From Puffinus mauretanicus (lineage: Eukaryota > Chordata > Aves > Procellariiformes > Procellariidae), in NCBI GenBank assembly GCA_023333565.1, contig JAJKFH010000115.1:1240001-1304000 (forward strand): 64,000 nucleotides of DNA. The letters are read 5' to 3'. The translations under genes and the position numbers were made by a program. The notes beneath the pieces are model-generated. The model was not told the DNA's origin. It ran no database searches and saw only the letters and a program-made list of their open reading frames with translations. Positions within the stretch are counted from its first letter, which is position 1. Every line of letters starts with the position of its first letter. This document shows, piece by piece, positions 1 to 13,200 of this stretch.

Positions 1-3000
1 GAGGAATTTTGTGTACATTAATGAATGCTTCCATTAATTTTCAGTGCCAAGCTTGAAACCCCTATGGCCTTATTATTTTTGGAACAATTAGTATTTTAAA
101 GCATATGTTCTCTGAACACAGCTCCTTTCAACTCCAGTGTTTATGTGAGTTTAGCCCATTTTTCTGACTTTCACACTTAAGAAATGTGGGTCACAAGAAT
201 AGATGATGTCCACTAAAAGCTGCAGGGTTCTGTTTGCGTGGTTTGATCAGTATCACAAAGTGGTATCTCAGCAGTAGAGGCATGTTTTGGACCTAATATT
301 TTAGACTGCCATGCAGCTTTCTCAGTTGTAATACCGTTCTTTCTCTGACTTAATTTTCCTCCTTTGCTCATAGCTCAACTTCTTAGCTTCTCCAGAAAAA
401 GTGTGACTTGGTATCATGCCCAAGGGGAAATTCAGTTTGCTAACTGAAAAACTTGTTCCCAAACTGCAGCCAAGGTGACTTCCTAAATATATTTTTCAAG
501 TTCATATTTTTAAGTATGGCAGCATTACATTTAGTAAACTACTTTATAAGCCAATCATAACTTGGGCAGGATAATTTATTTTTCCCTTGATTTCATTCTG
601 AGTGTTTTCGTTCTGGCTAAAACTTCCTAGACCAAAAGGAGAATAAGATTGTCTGTGGGAACATGAAATACAGAATACATGTGAACTCTCACTATGGAAA
701 ATTCTACCTGAGCTGGTTAAAACTAAGTGCTAAACCAGAATCTCATGATAGAAATTCTTCGACTGTTTAACTTAACATTGCCTGTGGTTTCTGTGATAGG
801 AGGTACATGCTAGTGCACAAGTTGTCAGCATCTGAATGGTATACGCTGACATAACTTCAGTGGTTTTGCTGAAGATACGCTGATTTCAGCTAGCTGAAAA
901 TTTGCTTTTTTTTTAGCGTGTAGGAACATATATAGACTCCTTCCTTGTGTCACTGAACTGTAAATGTCTGTATGCACAAGGCAGTGCAGTTAGTGAGTGG
1001 TAGTATTAATTTTGAGATTTTGTGTGATTTTTACTGACAAACTTTGCAGTCTACAAGACTGCATTTTTAGAAATGCGTATGGACATCAAAATATATAAGC
1101 ATAAAAGAAATCTGCAGCACTTTGAAACGTTGTCATGTTTTAATGCCATCACTAGAATGTGTTTTTTCTCTCAAGAAGATTGCAATGACTTTCTTAGTTT
1201 GTGGGCTTTTTCTGTTCATTGCAGCATATGCTGTTGAGTATGAAAGTCAGTGAAAAACAGAGTATGAAAGTATTTTCTATGCATTTTACAACGCTAGAAG
1301 ATAAAACAGTTCTGTTATAGGGACAATGTGAAACTGTTTTAGAAAATGACAGCTCTTCAATTCAATTTTATCCACTTGACACAACAAAGTAAAATCACTA
1401 AATTTTATTTTGCTGCTTTCCTCCACAACATCACTCCAGAAATAATAATTCTTCTTATGAGTAGATCTAAGTTTTATAGATGTATTTTATTTTTTTAAAA
1501 AGGGAGGTGTGTATATGCATGATGGAGAAGGGAGAAAATTTTGAGAGGCATATAAATCCCATTTACTTAAACAACTAACAATAGTTCAGCATTATTTAAA
1601 ACCAGTTAATTTATTCATGGTATTTCATTAGTTCAGTGAAACTTTGTGTTGGAATAGATTTAAAGGTTCACAAATTTTAATCCTCTTTAATACTTCACTC
1701 TTTCTTTCTAAAATATTGCTGCTTTTCTCACTAGACAAATATGTATGTATTATAACATACTTTTGTACTACAGCTGCATGCAATCTCATCATGTCTTCTA
1801 CTATCAGCAAAGCCTTGATTGATGAGGTTTGAAGTAGGAAACAAAGATAATGGACCTCTGTTCTGTTAGAATTTCTGTTTTCGATGAGATTTTAAAAGCA
1901 AGGTTGTGATTATTAGATGGTCTCTCACAGGACTTTTAAAAGAACACAGGGATAAAAACCTGGAAGAATAAGATCTAATTTGCTTGCGTCCTGTCTGCTG
2001 GTGTGCCGTTTATACTGTATCTTTCTGTATGGTGCTGTTTGTTCATTTAACCTTCAGAAACAGCGAGGAAGCTAGTGTTCACCGTGATGAAGGAAAAAAG
2101 CGTAGTTTAGCTACTCCCCTCTCATAACCGTCAGTGAAAGAACAATTGTGATTAAGTCTTAAACAAGGAGTTCTTTTGTCCTGTTTGTTATCAGGCATCT
2201 GTGAACAGCTGTGTAACTGAGTGACAAAACTCAAAGGCAGTGGCGTATAAATAAAGGGAAGGAGTGGGTTTGAGTGATCCCGAGGCCATGTTTCACACAG
2301 ACCCTGCTAGAGGCGTATTGAAAGCTCTTCTCCCTTTCACACTTTTGAGGATCAGATTTCTTCTATTTAAGTGTCTAAAATGTGAAACATTTGAATAGGA
2401 ATGTAAATATATTGATTATAATTGGTTTATTGAGTAGAATTATTCTTCCATAGTCTGTTAATCATATTTTGCTGCCTTGGTTCTCAGTGGAGTTGTTGTG
2501 TAGCAAGACTGCTTTTTTGAGGGGGGCAGGGATGGGAGAAGTTCCTCATTTTCAACTAAAATGAGGGGAGAACCAACGAACAACTTTTGTGAAGATAAAA
2601 ACTTTTCAAATTGGCTTTGTGCAAACCCAGATAAACTTAAATTTCAGGACTTTAAGCTCTGGTTTAGAGAACAACATTCTGCCTGCTACAAATCCTCCCC
2701 ATGTTTTTCATTAGATTTTGTTGTCGTAATCCCTTTTTATTGGAATTGCTGTGGGGAAAACTTTTCTCTTCCTTTTTCTTTTCTTTTTTTTTTTTTTAAA
2801 CCTGGCAGCATGAGCTAACTTAATTTTTTTTATTTTTCTCTTTTTTTGGCTGGGAAGATGTAACTTTATGTTCAGTCATCATGTCCAAAGGGAAGCTAAT
2901 AAGCATTTTTCCCTTGGAAAATGTTTCTCTATCTGAATGTCAAGATTTTAAGTAAGTTTTTGTTTTTCTAGAGTAGATTGGAAATGTGGCGACCTGATGA

Positions 3001-4081
3001 GGCTTACCTTTATTTCTTTGCTTATCCATGCAGAAAATGATTCCTTTGAACAGTTCTCCCAAGGTGGTTTGAAGGGTGAAAGCTTTGCTCTTGACACAGT
3101 TTTTATTGTTTTGTGAAGAGAATGGTGGGAGCTATTTCTGTAACTCTGAAACTCATCTTTGAGAAATTCACAATGCTAAATTAGAAGTTTTGAGATGCAG
3201 GTAACTAGAAGTAATGCCCTTTTTTTGAAACCTTAGACAACAGAAAATATTGGCCTCATCCAGCTGATTGCAAAACGAGGAGTAAGCAGGCACATAACAG
3301 AGCAGCTTGCCAGGTAATGGGGAAAATGTTTACTTGGAGACAAACTGCGCACCTTCAACTGAGTTTTTAAATATGTTAGATAAGTGATCGAGAGCTCTGT
3401 AAGCAGGGTGTCTTCTACAGTGATGTGCAATTACTCATTTTCTGCATTTTTAGAGGTGAAGCGAAAGTTACCTCCTTCTACACTGTCCTTTTTAACTATA
3501 AAAAGAACTTCTGTTTTGAAGTGTAAAAAGGACAAAAGTCTCCTCATTATACAAGACTCTATTCCTCATTGTACACATCAGCCTAGGAGCTTTTTCTAAG
3601 AGTAGCATGACAGATTTTTTAATGCTGTTTAGTCAGTGTGATTGAGTGGATCTAATAATGGCTTCACTTGCTTTGGGAAATCAGGAACAGAACTAAAATT
3701 AGAGAGGTAACCTGATCTTAGCGAACTACTCAGGCATGTGGGAGCTTGGATGCCAGAATGCTAATCCTGATTTTATTTCCAGTGTGATGTTCAACCAAAG
3801 AAGGTTGCTTTAAGTTCCCGGAAATAATCAAACTGTGAATTTCCTGACTTGTAAAATGAAAATAAAAAGACTTCCTTTTTTGCTGGAAGAGCTAAGTCAA
3901 TTAACGTTGTTTCAGTCATTGTCATTGCCAAATATCTATTATAATATTAATGATTAGTTTTATGTGTATTTTAATAAGCTTGGAATATTGCTGCTTCATG
4001 GTTCCTGGATAGTGTGGGCTAGAGGCAATAAATTTTCCATGGAGCTGTTGTCGATTAGGAATATCTTGTTTTTTCTCCTAG
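1..4081 (+). other. DROSHA: DROSHA intron (5' end outside window)
   Basis: The residues expected just before exon W1 (a segment ending IVTNPGT in human) are not encoded anywhere here, so this is the tail of an intron longer than 4 kb. It contains T-rich tracts (for example around 2783-2800) and an exon-like but unrecognised stretch at 3237-3313. I see no gene or clear mobile element. Confidence 0.8.
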
Positions 4082-4206
4082 AAACCCAGCTCAGTTCGTA
4101 TTGATCAACTGGACCGTGAACAGTTCAATCCTGATGTAATTACTTTCCCCATTATTGTCCACTTCGGGATACGACCTGCTCAACTCAGTTATGCTGGAGA
4201 TCCTCA
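4082..4206 (+). CDS. DROSHA: DROSHA exon (W1), human residues ~748-789
   Basis: First recognisable exon in the window, 125 nt, phase 0 in and phase 2 out. The acceptor is tctcctag and the donor gtaaga. It encodes the [15 protein letters not shown] segment and the [14 protein letters not shown] strand of the central platform domain, which packs against the RNase III domains. The last two bases (CA) make a Gln codon with the next exon. Confidence 0.97.
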
Positions 4207-7200
4207 GTAAGATGCTTTTCCTTCCATCTTCCATTCAGAAACTCATTACTGTTGTCATTTGTGGCTTAAATAGGGCTTATTTATGTGCTTAATGGAGTCC
4301 AATATAAAGCTTAGTGCTTATGGCATTGGACACTAGCTCTTGTAAATTAGAGAATATAAGGTATAACTTCTTTTTTCTGGCATAATTCAGGATCTGCTGA
4401 AGTAAATGTGTATGCATGTGCAATATGAAATTTGTCAACCTGAGAACGGCTCTTCTAGGTCAGACTAAAGGTTCCTCAAGCTCCACATTATTCCTCTGAG
4501 AGGCCAGTTGCGGGTTTTTAGAGAGAGAATAGTGTAAGAGGAAGGCAGAGGGGAAGAAATACTTACCCAGGCTTCCAAAGGTCTGTAGCACATGAACTTC
4601 TGAACTAGGGGATGTATTTAGATCATTTTGTTTAACAGCCCTGAATAAACCTTCCTTCTTCAAATTTCTCAAATTACTGTTTGAATCTTTTTATGCTGCT
4701 CACAGGGAGAAGATTTCAGCTAATCACTTCCCCAGTACTGTTGTGCATCATATGAAAAAGGACTGACTTCTGTTTCAGAGCTGCTACTTGATCGTTTAAT
4801 TAGATGCTCTTCAGGTCTTACACCTTGTAATGAAGAATATAGCCATTTTCTGTTTGCTATCTTCGTGACATTTATGTTTCTTGCACCCTGCCATATCCTA
4901 CCTAGTTGTCTCTTTCTATGCCTTGAAGGGATTAAGTCTACGTACTGTTTCCTAGCTTGGAAGCTGTTGCGTTCGTGCTACTTTTCTCTGTACCTTTTAT
5001 ATCCTTATAGAGATTGGGAGGAATGTAGCGAAGGAGTGGAGAGGGAATCAGAAGTTCAGGCAGAGCAAGAAATACTGTTTCACTGTGGATTTGTGTAGTG
5101 GCATAAAAGTGATTGCTGGATTTTTTTCACAATTCTTTTCTTAATTTGACAATTTCAGTGAACTTTTCCAATGATTTGGAGGTCTGTTTTCTCAATGATG
5201 ACAGACAGCATAGAGTCCATCTCTTGTGCATGTATAGTTAAGGTTATCTTTTTCCTCATGCATTTTTGTCCAGTGTCTTTTAAAGATGTTGAATTTCACC
5301 TGCGGTTTTGAGGCCAAATCACTCACGTGTGCATGTATGACAGGCATATTCTTCTACAACTCCTTGCTGAGAATTTTAGATTTAATGTGGTAGGAAGTGG
5401 GAAGAGTGAGTGCTTATCCAGATAATAACATATTTTCTTTTGGCTTTGAGCATGACTTTTAATCCTCCTCATCTTTTAGTTTTCTTATTCATAAAAAGAA
5501 AATAATTAGATCAAAGAATATAAGAACCACCTCTAGTTTGATACTGAATTTCTTAATGTTTGTGAAGTTCTAGTACCTTGCTTTGAAAACAGTATAAAGA
5601 TACAAAAAGTATTCTTCACACACTTTTTTATTTTAACTTTCTTCAAAATTTCCATGGCTTTTTTTTTTTTTTTTGTCCAGAGCTGCTTACAGAATTTAGG
5701 CGTGCTTCTTTTTATCAAAGTAACAAAGCAGTTTTTGTGGAAGACCTCTGTGGTGCCATCATAAATCTCAGGCTTAACTCTGGTGTATGTGTGAAATGGG
5801 TAATGGCCAGAAAAGTTTTCCTCTAGTGTGTCTTTTCTTTGTGAGGTTCTAATACAGAATTTTTGTTATTGTAATCTGTTTATTAATTCTCAAACTTAAC
5901 TGCAATAACACAGCTTGTTCCACTCATATTAATACTAGTAGTAAAACATATATTGTAGATCATATTTCAGGTTCTTGATTTCGGGTTGAAACCTCCTCAT
6001 GGCATTTGTTTGTTTTCTGGTTGGTTGGTTTGTTCATTAACTCATTTTTCTTCTTTGGATGGGGATTTGTGAGAAATAGATGTGCTATTCTGCACATTGC
6101 AGAAATGCGGAGAAGAGAGCGTAAGAAAAATCTATGGATTGACCGTTTCAGATGTGTTTATAGACTCAAAAAATATCAGCACCTCTGGAGGCAGAGAGTA
6201 TGCGTTCAAGAATGCTGCAGAGAAATAACTGGAATGGAAAAAATGCCAATAAGAAAAGATCTGGTTTTGTGCCTGTGAATGTGGGATGCTGGGAAGATTA
6301 TCAAATAGTAAAAGAGCTGCTGCTTCATTTACTGCTTTGCCACTAATGTGGTAACTTCCTACTAAAACCACTGCTCTAAGTTGGTGCTGAGGAGGATCTT
6401 CTTTTATAATGTAAATATAAAAGAAAATAAATTACTTCTTCCCTCTGTCCTCTAATTCTCTGTTTCCTATTAAAAGTCTGGTTTTATAGGTTTTCTTGAA
6501 AAACCTCTACAGAGGTGATACTATTTTGAAGATAGCATTGTTTCCTACGGACACAAAGTCAATGTCATGATTCTCTTGGTCACTCCTTCCATAGTAACTT
6601 TTGAACCTGTTCGTCAATTGCAGCTGCATATAATGGTGGGATGTTGTCTACAAATGGAGTAAGTTTTGTGAAAATCCGTGCTAGATAGCAGAGAGACTCC
6701 CACCGAGGAAAAAGTTCTGTTATTGAAGTTCCTGAGTAATTAGACACCCCCAAAATACGAGAAGGCTAGACAGTTGGAGAAAACCAGAAACCTTAAGTAT
6801 ATGCTAACCACAGAGAAAAACTTGACTTGCTGTTTCCATTCAGCTCAAACCCATAGGGAACGAAACTTTTATTTCACTGTTCACAGAATGACTTCGTGTT
6901 GCACATGACTTGTAGAGCTTTTCCTCATGTGCTTCACTGAAATGTTTCAGCCAGTGTCAGGACAGACACTTCTTGGGAAAGGCTATTACTGCTTTTCAGT
7001 GAGTGATAGGTAAACCCTGTAGAGAAGAGGGAGTTTTTACCTGCCTGAATTGAGATGTCATGCTGCAGGCAATTCTTCTCAACGTGCAGAGGTGGCCCTC
7101 TGGAGAGGATGGGTGGGTATCTGGGAGATCTGGGTTCTGCCCTGAGCTTTGCTGTTCCTCTCACACTGAACATTAATGCCTCCTCTCTGCTGCTGTGTCC

Positions 7201-10200
7201 ACCCAGCTGGAACAACTGCAGAGACACTGTCATCTCTCTTGGAAAATGGTTTGAGATTTTTTCTGGAGCAAAAAAATGCTTGTAGACAATCTGTGTGTGT
7301 ATGGGTACATTATTAGCAGCTCGTGCGTTCGTAAGGGCAAACAGTGAGAAACTTTTGTCGTATCGACCAAAATATTTGTTTTCTGGTTTTGTCCTTCAGG
7401 TACCAAAAGCTGTGGAAGAGTTATGTGAAGCTGCGTCACCTGCTGGCTAATAGTCCCAAAGTCAAACAGGCTGATAAACAGAAATTATCACAAAGAGAGG
7501 TATGCTGGGCCTTCCTATAACTGATAATTGAGCATGGTAATTCAGGATGGAATAAAGCCATGTGACCGCCCTGTTTATGGAAACAATAGAAATCCTTCAC
7601 AAAAGATTTTCTTTTCAGGCTGTTAACACTGATTTTATTTTCACCTCTGCTTGTTAGTGAATGGATTTTTTTCCTTTTCTCAGCTGTCAAAATACTGCAA
7701 GTTTTTTACCCAATTATAGAAATGATCATTATAGAACCATAATTTCTTTTTAGCCGTTGCCATTAATGGTTTCAAGAATTAGCATAGAGAAGGACTTTTT
7801 ATTGCAGAGTGCACTTTTAACTGGCTCATAATTTTAAACATTTCTCTTCTGAGATAAAAACTGCCACACTTGTGCATGGTTTTAAACTGTAATTTATAAG
7901 ACAGTCTTAGTGACATTCCTTAAGATCTTTGAGTCGAAATTCATCTGGTGGTTGTTATTTTCAGTAATATTTAATGGCAAATGAGGTATTTGTTGAATTT
8001 TTGTCTTTTCTCTCTTTTTTTTCCCCAAAGTGATGAGCAATAAGCATTTCCTAAGTGCAGATGCTCAACCAATAGGGAATTAAAATCAGAAAAATAAAGT
8101 CAACCTAAATATAGACTAAAGCAGCCTGCTCTCAGGTATCTATTTTTTTAAGGTCTTGGGCTGAAGTTTTGAATTTGTTCGGTGCATGTCTACCAGGCAT
8201 TCTTAATTGGACAACTTATGTAAAGAATACATAAGAGAAATTAACTTATTTGGTACCAGATGGAATTTACCTAAGTGGTGTTGTATTTTTATTTATTGAT
8301 TAGAAACCCTGATGATTCACAGAATCGTAGAATATCCTGAGTTGGAAAGGACCCATGAGGATCATTGAGTCCAATTCCTGAGTTTTCCCTGGTTTGCTAA
8401 TTGTGTAGCTTTGGTTGCAGTAAATGTTTGATACATTTGACATTGCACTTGATTTTTATTATTACTGCAAAGCATAGTATGCCGTTGCATGAGCAAGAGT
8501 CTTAGTTAACGTTTTATTTATGCTGATATTAAATAAGTCCTTAGCTTTCTTACTTGAAAATGGGGAAAAAACACAATGTTGTGACTTAACTGTGCAACAC
8601 TTGTAAGGAAAAAAAAAATTTGTCCCTCTAGGAGATTATTTTGTTTGCTACAGCTTTCTACACTCAGAGCAAGTAGAAAGGAAGACGCTTTATGGGCATC
8701 TTTTCATTAGGGGCTAATGGATGACCTATTTGTAAAATTGTAGTGGATTGTATGTAGGGGGGTGATTATGTTTTGCTTCAAAAGATAAAATGCTCCTTTG
8801 GTATTTATCACTTACTATGTGGTGTGTTGATTTTTGTTTCTAGACTGTATTATCTAGGATAATGGATTTATGAAGTAGTTGTCTGCCATCTGAGAGGCAT
8901 ACGGGCCTGAAGCAGAAGCTTTATGTGAGGATAACCTATGCATTTTGCCAATGGATGCGTCAGTAACTTAGAAGGAGCTGTAGAGCTGCACCTGACTGGT
9001 ACATGGGCTTTTAAGGATTATGAATCATATATTATAAGTAACCCTGGAGTGCTCCTGAGCCAGTCAGCCTGAAAGTACAGCTAGGTCTAGCAAACACTGT
9101 AGCACCCAATGACACAGCCTCGAAATGCAAATTTTAGACAATGCACAAGGGGTGCAGTGCTGTAAGCATCTCTGTTCCTTCTGCCGTCAGTCATTCGCTA
9201 CTACGAGATTGTATGATGTTATTTGTGAAAAGGTCATGCCTGGGGGCTTTATTCCTCTAACCTAACTTTGAGCGTTTACAGCAGGTGCATAAATTGGGAC
9301 CTGAGGGCTCACTTTGAAGTCAGTGGAGAGAAAAATGCATTTTTTTGAAGCCATTTATCCCCCTTCACTGAATATAAAAGGAGCCAGAGCTAACTAGCTT
9401 CTTACCCTAGACACCTCAGTATTGAGGTGTCTGAGGTTTGATGAATCTGCATCTGGGTAGATGCGCCTCTTGGAACCACTCTGTAAGTCTCTGCAGAACA
9501 GAAGACAGAGCCCGTTCCTGCCCAGAGATGCTCACAGGCTTCAGACTGGAAGCTGGGAAGAGACGGCTTTGAGCAAGTGTAGTGAAAAGGAGCAAGAGAG
9601 GGAGGATGGATTGCAGCTTTGAGAAGTTTCATGTTCTGAAGAAGTAAGAGCACTGAGGGAGTCTTTACTGTTAGTGTATGCTGTGTGGGGAGCTTGCATA
9701 CCCTGGGGGCTTTGTAATATTGGAACCAGGAGATCCTGATCCAGGGGTGATTTATTTTAGCTGGTTTTCTTTCATTCCATTTTTACAGAAAATATTTTCT
9801 TTTAATGATTCTGTCAGAATCTTTTGATGATTCTGTCCCTTTCAGTTTCTAGAGACAAATAAACTGTTTGCACAACAGCAAACAGCCAGTGGTCAAGGCA
9901 AAACAGATTAAATTTTTTAATTGAAAATTGAAATAATATTGGTAGATTTCATCATAATAGGCTCCAGGACTAGTGAATGCTGACACCTTTCCCAGACTGG
10001 GAGTACGGATGATGTTGAATAGGAACTGTTATGAAGTAGCCAAGATCACAAAACAAAGCCTTTCTTTTACTTAGTCTGTTTTATTCTTACTGAATGCTTC
10101 GAACCAGGAGTACTCACGGTGACGGACTTGAATGAAGAGGTTGTTTTGCATGTAGGGGTAAAGAAGGTGCTTTCATTATAAGGACCTTAACTTGCTTACT

Positions 10201-13200
10201 TATGTATCATCTTGGATGTACAAGTTGGACTGGGTTGTTCTGTCATTTGCAGTAAAGAATGTAGTCACCTCTGTTCTCTTCTCACTCTACCAAAATCCTC
10301 TGTCTACTCTGTATTCCAGCACGTCCACCGCAGTCTGTGGCTGGCAGTTACAAGATCTGGACTAGTCTTAGTAACTGTTCACCAAAAGCGAACCTTAAAA
10401 CGGGTGTTGTGAACACACTCATGTGTGCATTGATACTGCTTTGTTGTAGAAAGTTCTTCACAGGAGCTCCGTTCTCTCCCTGTCTAGGAAGCACTGCAGA
10501 AAATTCGTCAGAAGAACACAATGAGACGTGAAGTGACCGTCGAGTTGAGTAGCCAGGGATTCTGGAAAACAGGGATACGCTCTGACGTCTGCCAGGTGAC
10601 TAAACTGCAGAGATGTCTGAAGTATTTTGTTTCTTGATAGCTGCCATTTACCTCTTGCAAGGGTTTCCTGTGATTCTAGGCTGGAGAAATGGAAATGATT
10701 ACCTTTGCTTCAATAAGATCTGTTGATTTAGGGAACTATTCTAGTGTCCTGTCCATTCCCTCCACACACAAAACAAGTTATTTTAAAATTTTAGTTTTCT
10801 TGCCACTGGTTGATTAGCAAAAGGGAGAGGGGGTAGAATGGCCAGCTTGAGGCTGGAGGTTAGCCAAATGTTGAGTCCAGTGTGGAACTCCAAGAGCTTC
10901 TTCATCCATCAATTGGGTTGGTTTCAGATATTTTTATTTTAATATATTTTTCTATTTAGATATTTTTAAAAAAAAAATGTACAGTGAAGCAGGAAGAAAT
11001 ATCTTTTTACTTGAAAGAAAAGAAAGAAAAAAAAAACACCACAGCTAACTTTTGGATTAAAACAGATGATCCTCAGTAGGAAGATATCTTTCAGATACTC
11101 TGTTTCATACACACGACATCTCCAAGGTACAGATCTCTGCCAGATCCTATTCTGAAGCAGTTGACAGCCACCAACTTTGAGATATGATGAAAATAAGTGC
11201 AATTTTTAGGTAATATTGTATTAGTAAAATTCAAGTAGTTATAACAGCCAAGTAAATATACTAGAGGTATGCTTGCATCATTTTTTTAGCTGTTGTTTTG
11301 GAGATGTTATTTAAGAATTAAATGCTTACAATTTAATATTAACTTAACAGGTTGAAGTGTAAACTTTGGGCGTTGCTAGGCAAAGGTATAGGTAGAAATC
11401 CCGTTGTTATCTTAGAAGTCTGGTAAGGCCAAAGGGCAAATTCTAATGGGAAAGAAATGCTAATACCTAAAATTGCTTTTCTTCTGTCTGAAACATTTCT
11501 TGTGATTGTACTATTGCTTCTGAAGTCAAAAAAAAGAGAATAATGGAACAGTATCTTCTCTAGCTGAGGAAAATTACAGCCCTTTTCTAATTTTCTGTTG
11601 TGAACTATATCTATTTTTACAGATTAAGTAAACAGTGTAAACTTCTAATTTGGGAGCTTTGAAACAGTTCTGTGTTATTCATAATATCTTTTGTGATTCA
11701 TCTTTTAATGTCGTCTTCGATATTTCTGTTTCGTTTTGTTGTTGAAGGACAGCAAAACACCAAAGAACGATGAAAGTAAAGCTGTTTCACGTTTTTGTGC
11801 CCATCTGCAGCCATAACATCTAAATCAGCTGGTTCTGGTATGAAGGTCCCTTGATATGATTTTTTGAGAGGCCAAGAGTAGGCAAACTGTATGTCTGTAA
11901 AATGAAAGATTGCTGCTGAGGCTTTTTCCCATATTAAAGAACACTAAAACTAAATACACATAAATCAACTCTGTGGGCAGAGCTGAAGTGCAGTTATTTA
12001 AAATTAATGCTTTTAAAAGCATTGCCGTTTTAGAAGATTGAAACTCTTTTAAGTCACTCTGATAGCTTATAGTTGCTCTAAGTTCCACATAGCAGTAATG
12101 ACACTGGTCTTTGCAGTCTCAGAAATGAACTGCTTGGAGGGAGAGGAAAAAGGGTGAGTGAAATGTTCCAAAAATGTAAAATGGCTGTGTTCTGCCCGGC
12201 TCACTTCAAGTTACCCAGTAGATGAAGTGCACTACTTGGCCGCTAAGCTGGGCAGCACTTACTAGGCAGTCTGGCAGGATGGGGCCACACTGAGAAGATA
12301 CCACTCCCCCACCCCCACATCATTGCCTGTGTTGTTGCTGGTGTGCCCTCAACAGCTGTGTTAAGTGTTCAGGGTGAGGAGAGAAATGATGCATTTCAAA
12401 ATATTTCAGCTCACCTGGTTCTTCTAGTAGCTTCAGGTCAGGAGTGTCTGCCAGCCTGGGGGATGGTGGCACTAGCTGGGGGCACCTGAGAGAGTCCCTG
12501 CCTTGCCATGCCAGCTGCACAAAGAAAAGAACATGCAGCATAGTTAAAATCACATATATATTTAAAAACAGAAAAGAAGTTACTTGTATGTTTATAACCA
12601 GATGCAAGTACCAAGGTTATGGGATAACTCCTGTGGCCATATGGTTTCAGGAGACTTTTTTTTAATCACTAGCCATTCTTTAGCCTAATACAATTTTTAA
12701 AGCATATATTTTATTTTATTATAAAGAGATAAATACATAAAACATCAGAAACATAAAATAGCTATAATCCAACAAGATGCACAGTAATTGTGTGTTAATC
12801 AAGTATTTAGTTCCATGAAAGCAGCACTTTGTCAGTATAACAGCAAAAGTCAAATTAAAGGCTTTCTGTGTATTCCCAGGGAGATGTCAGTTCTTCGTTC
12901 ACTGTACCACGTCTGATAAAAATCTAAAACTATATTTCAGTCCTCAAACTCAGGGCCACATGTATTGGTATAAAGAATATTAAACCTTGGTTGAGGAACT
13001 CTTTCTGCCTAGTGCAGTGGAACATACAGGCAGGAAAGCAGAGTTGTCCCATGAAACAAGTTTTGGGTTTTTTGGTTTTGTAATGAATTCCTTCTATGAA
13101 GGAAGACATAGGAAGCACACCTGTACAGTTTATATGGAAATAAGAGGGGTGTTCCCCTAACTTGTAAATTACTCTAAGAAAACTCTAAATGAGTGATATG

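Noticed and set aside
2850..2951. Possible exon ending TTTAA/gtaagt upstream of W1
   Set aside because: An in-frame stop interrupts it, no acceptor fits, and the expected DROSHA residues are not encoded.
4865..5098. 77-codon + strand open frame in intron W1-W2
   Set aside because: No similarity to DROSHA or other protein, no splice sites, and cysteine/leucine-rich composition typical of T-rich noise.
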